The notes under the pieces were generated by a model. The model was not told the origin of the DNA, did no database searches, and saw only the letters and a program-made list of their open reading frames with translations. 8,518 nucleotides of DNA from Phycisphaerae bacterium (GTDB lineage Bacteria; Planctomycetota; Phycisphaerae; JAAYCJ01). The DNA lies in the NCBI GenBank assembly GCA_015486815.1, contig WFQY01000219.1, positions 1 through 8,518 on the forward strand. Direction: 5' to 3'. The position numbers and the translations under genes were made by a program. Below are positions 7,370 through 8,518 of the stretch, piece by piece (the first letter of the stretch is position 1; the number at the start of each line of letters is the position of its first letter).

Positions 7370-7373
7370 GAGG
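7370..7373 (+). promoter_or_regulatory. Shine-Dalgarno sequence of the Gfo/Idh/MocA gene
   Basis: GAGG in the 21-bp gap after the aminotransferase stop codon ends 9 bases before the ATG at 7383. It supports that ATG as the start, as does the immediate N-terminal Rossmann motif. There is no room for a separate terminator or promoter in this gap. Confidence 0.7.
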
Positions 7374-7382
7374 ACGATAACT

Positions 7383-8518
7383 ATGAAGACGATAAAGTTC
7401 GGAATTATCGGCTGCGGTTTGATGGGTAGAGAGTTTGCAAGTGCATCAGCTCGATGGTGTCATCTTCTCGATATTGACGTCAAGCCGGAAATTGTCGCAA
7501 TATGCGATATGAACGAAGCTATCTTCGAATGGTACAAAAAGCACTTTCCGTCAATCAAGCAAACAACGACGGATTATAAGGAATTGCTCGGAAATGATGA
7601 AGTCGAAGCTGTCTATTGTGCGGTACCTCACAATCTCCATAAGCAGATATATTGCGATGTAATATCAGCGGGCAAGCATCTGCTCGGTGAAAAGCCCTTT
7701 GGTATCGACAAATCAGCCAATGACGCCATCTCGGAATGTATCAAACAGCATCCGAGTGTATTTGTACGATGTAGCTCGGAGTTTCCGTTCTTTCCTGCGG
7801 TTCAGCGTCTGTGCAAGCTGATAGAAGACGGCGCTTTCGGGACGATTATCGAGGTTAATACGGGCTTTTTGCATTCGAGCGATTTGAATCCCGATAAGCC
7901 TATCAACTGGAAACGGATGATTGAGATGAACGGCGAATATGGCGTTATGGGCGATTTGGGTATGCACGCTTGCCACGTACCATTTCGTGCGGGCTGGTGG
8001 CCTATGAATGTACGTGCAGCTTTGATGAATATTGTTACCGAACGGCCTGATGGTAAAGGTGGAAAGGTACCGTGCGAAACGTGGGACAATGCAACGCTGC
8101 TTTGCGAAGCGAAAGACCAAACCAGCGGTCAAACATTTCCGTGGACGGTGCGGACATTTCGAATCGCACCCGGCCAGACCAATACGTGGTATATCGAAGT
8201 GCTCGGTACGAAGGTTTCCGCCAGATTCAGCACGACTAATCCGCGAAGATTAGAGATAATGGAATATAAGGGAGCTGGCAGCGATCAGGCTTGGCAGCAG
8301 ATCGATGTCGGATATACCCCCGCATTCAAATCAATCACGGGCGGAATTTTCGAATTCGGATTTCCCGATGCGATTTTACAGATGTGGGCTGCTTTTCTAT
8401 ATGAACTCACCGAAGGCAAACCGCTCGCCAAATTTGCTGGCTGTGTTACGCCCGAAGAGGTTGCGGTCTCGCATAAGCTATTCACCGCTGCCCTCGAATC
8501 GCAAAAGAAGAACACAAC
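7383..8518 (+). CDS. Gfo/Idh/MocA-family NAD(P)-dependent oxidoreductase, 3' end outside window
   Basis: The frame is open from ATG 7383 to the right edge (378 codons plus two bases). The N-terminal Rossmann domain starts MKTIKFGIIGCGLMG with the dinucleotide motif Gly10-x-Gly12-x-x-Gly15. The family EKP motif is Glu103-Lys104-Pro105 in LLGEKPFG, whose lysine acts in catalysis in studied members. The C-terminal domain carries EYGVMGDLGMHACHVPF, where Asp191 and His195 match the conserved catalytic D-x-x-x-H. Family enzymes usually oxidise or reduce a hydroxyl/keto group on sugars, sugar nucleotides or inositols. At 378 residues it is probably nearly complete. It has no signal peptide, so it is cytoplasmic, unlike the Tat-exported planctomycete relatives. 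Its position after an aminotransferase and under a DeoR repressor suggests a sugar- or cyclitol-type substrate; the exact compound is unknown. Further operon genes may follow outside the window. Confidence 0.93.
   Translation, partial: MKTIKFGIIGCGLMGREFASASARWCHLLDIDVKPEIVAICDMNEAIFEWYKKHFPSIKQTTTDYKELLGNDEVEAVYCAVPHNLHKQIYCDVISAGKHLLGEKPFGIDKSANDAISECIKQHPSVFVRCSSEFPFFPAVQRLCKLIEDGAFGTIIEVNTGFLHSSDLNPDKPINWKRMIEMNGEYGVMGDLGMHACHVPFRAGWWPMNVRAALMNIVTERPDGKGGKVPCETWDNATLLCEAKDQTSGQTFPWTVRTFRIAPGQTNTWYIEVLGTKVSARFSTTNPRRLEIMEYKGAGSDQAWQQIDVGYTPAFKSITGGIFEFGFPDAILQMWAAFLYELTEGKPLAKFAGCVTPEEVAVSHKLFTAALESQKKNT

Noticed and set aside
7713..8132. Minus-strand open frame of 139 codons opposite the oxidoreductase gene
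   Set aside because: It is antisense to the conserved Gfo/Idh/MocA catalytic domain, with no motif or start signal.
8032..8253. Plus-strand open frame of 73 codons inside the oxidoreductase gene
   Set aside because: It is an out-of-frame overlap within an intact conserved domain, with an Arg-rich, motif-free product.

Overview
The window is almost entirely coding and contains no RNA gene, CRISPR array, insertion sequence or phage gene that I can recognise. It suggests a Gram-negative bacterium: an RND-type inner-membrane exporter needs a periplasm, and an oligosaccharide-flippase-like gene lies beside it. Base composition is moderately AT-rich by eye. The Gfo/Idh/MocA protein carries an internal stretch (HSSDLNPDKPINWKR and a GEYGVMGDLGMH block) that I associate from memory with Planctomycetota/Verrucomicrobiota-type bacteria. 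That placement is a guess, not a demonstration.

Layout. Positions 1-1417 (minus strand) hold a flippase-like membrane protein of the MATE/Wzx type that runs off the left edge. After a 114-bp divergent spacer, 1532-4716 (plus strand) holds one RND exporter gene broken into two overlapping reading frames by an apparent single-base loss near 3255-3257. The two parts together have the full RND domain set. A small VanZ-like membrane protein (4719-5087, minus) faces it, with the stop codons only 2 bp apart. A 92-bp divergent spacer (5088-5179) then carries a near-consensus sigma-70-type promoter with a 15-bp perfect inverted repeat over its -10 box. Downstream lies a tight plus-strand operon: a DeoR-family repressor (5180-5935), a class III PLP-dependent aminotransferase (5964-7361) and a Gfo/Idh/MocA oxidoreductase (7383 to beyond the right edge).

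How the genes may work together. The last three genes look like a sugar-phosphate-responsive catabolic or modification unit. The DeoR protein probably binds the palindrome in its own promoter and releases it when a phosphorylated sugar-like effector appears. The NAD(P)-dependent oxidoreductase and the aminotransferase could interconvert a hydroxyl, keto and amino group on a sugar, cyclitol or related compound. The substrate cannot be read from this sequence. The flippase, the broken RND exporter and the VanZ-like protein are all envelope proteins but are arranged in opposing orientations and need not share a pathway. I did not find a clearly new biological system. The points most worth checking are the RND frameshift, the operator/promoter overlap and the unassigned aminotransferase-oxidoreductase pair.
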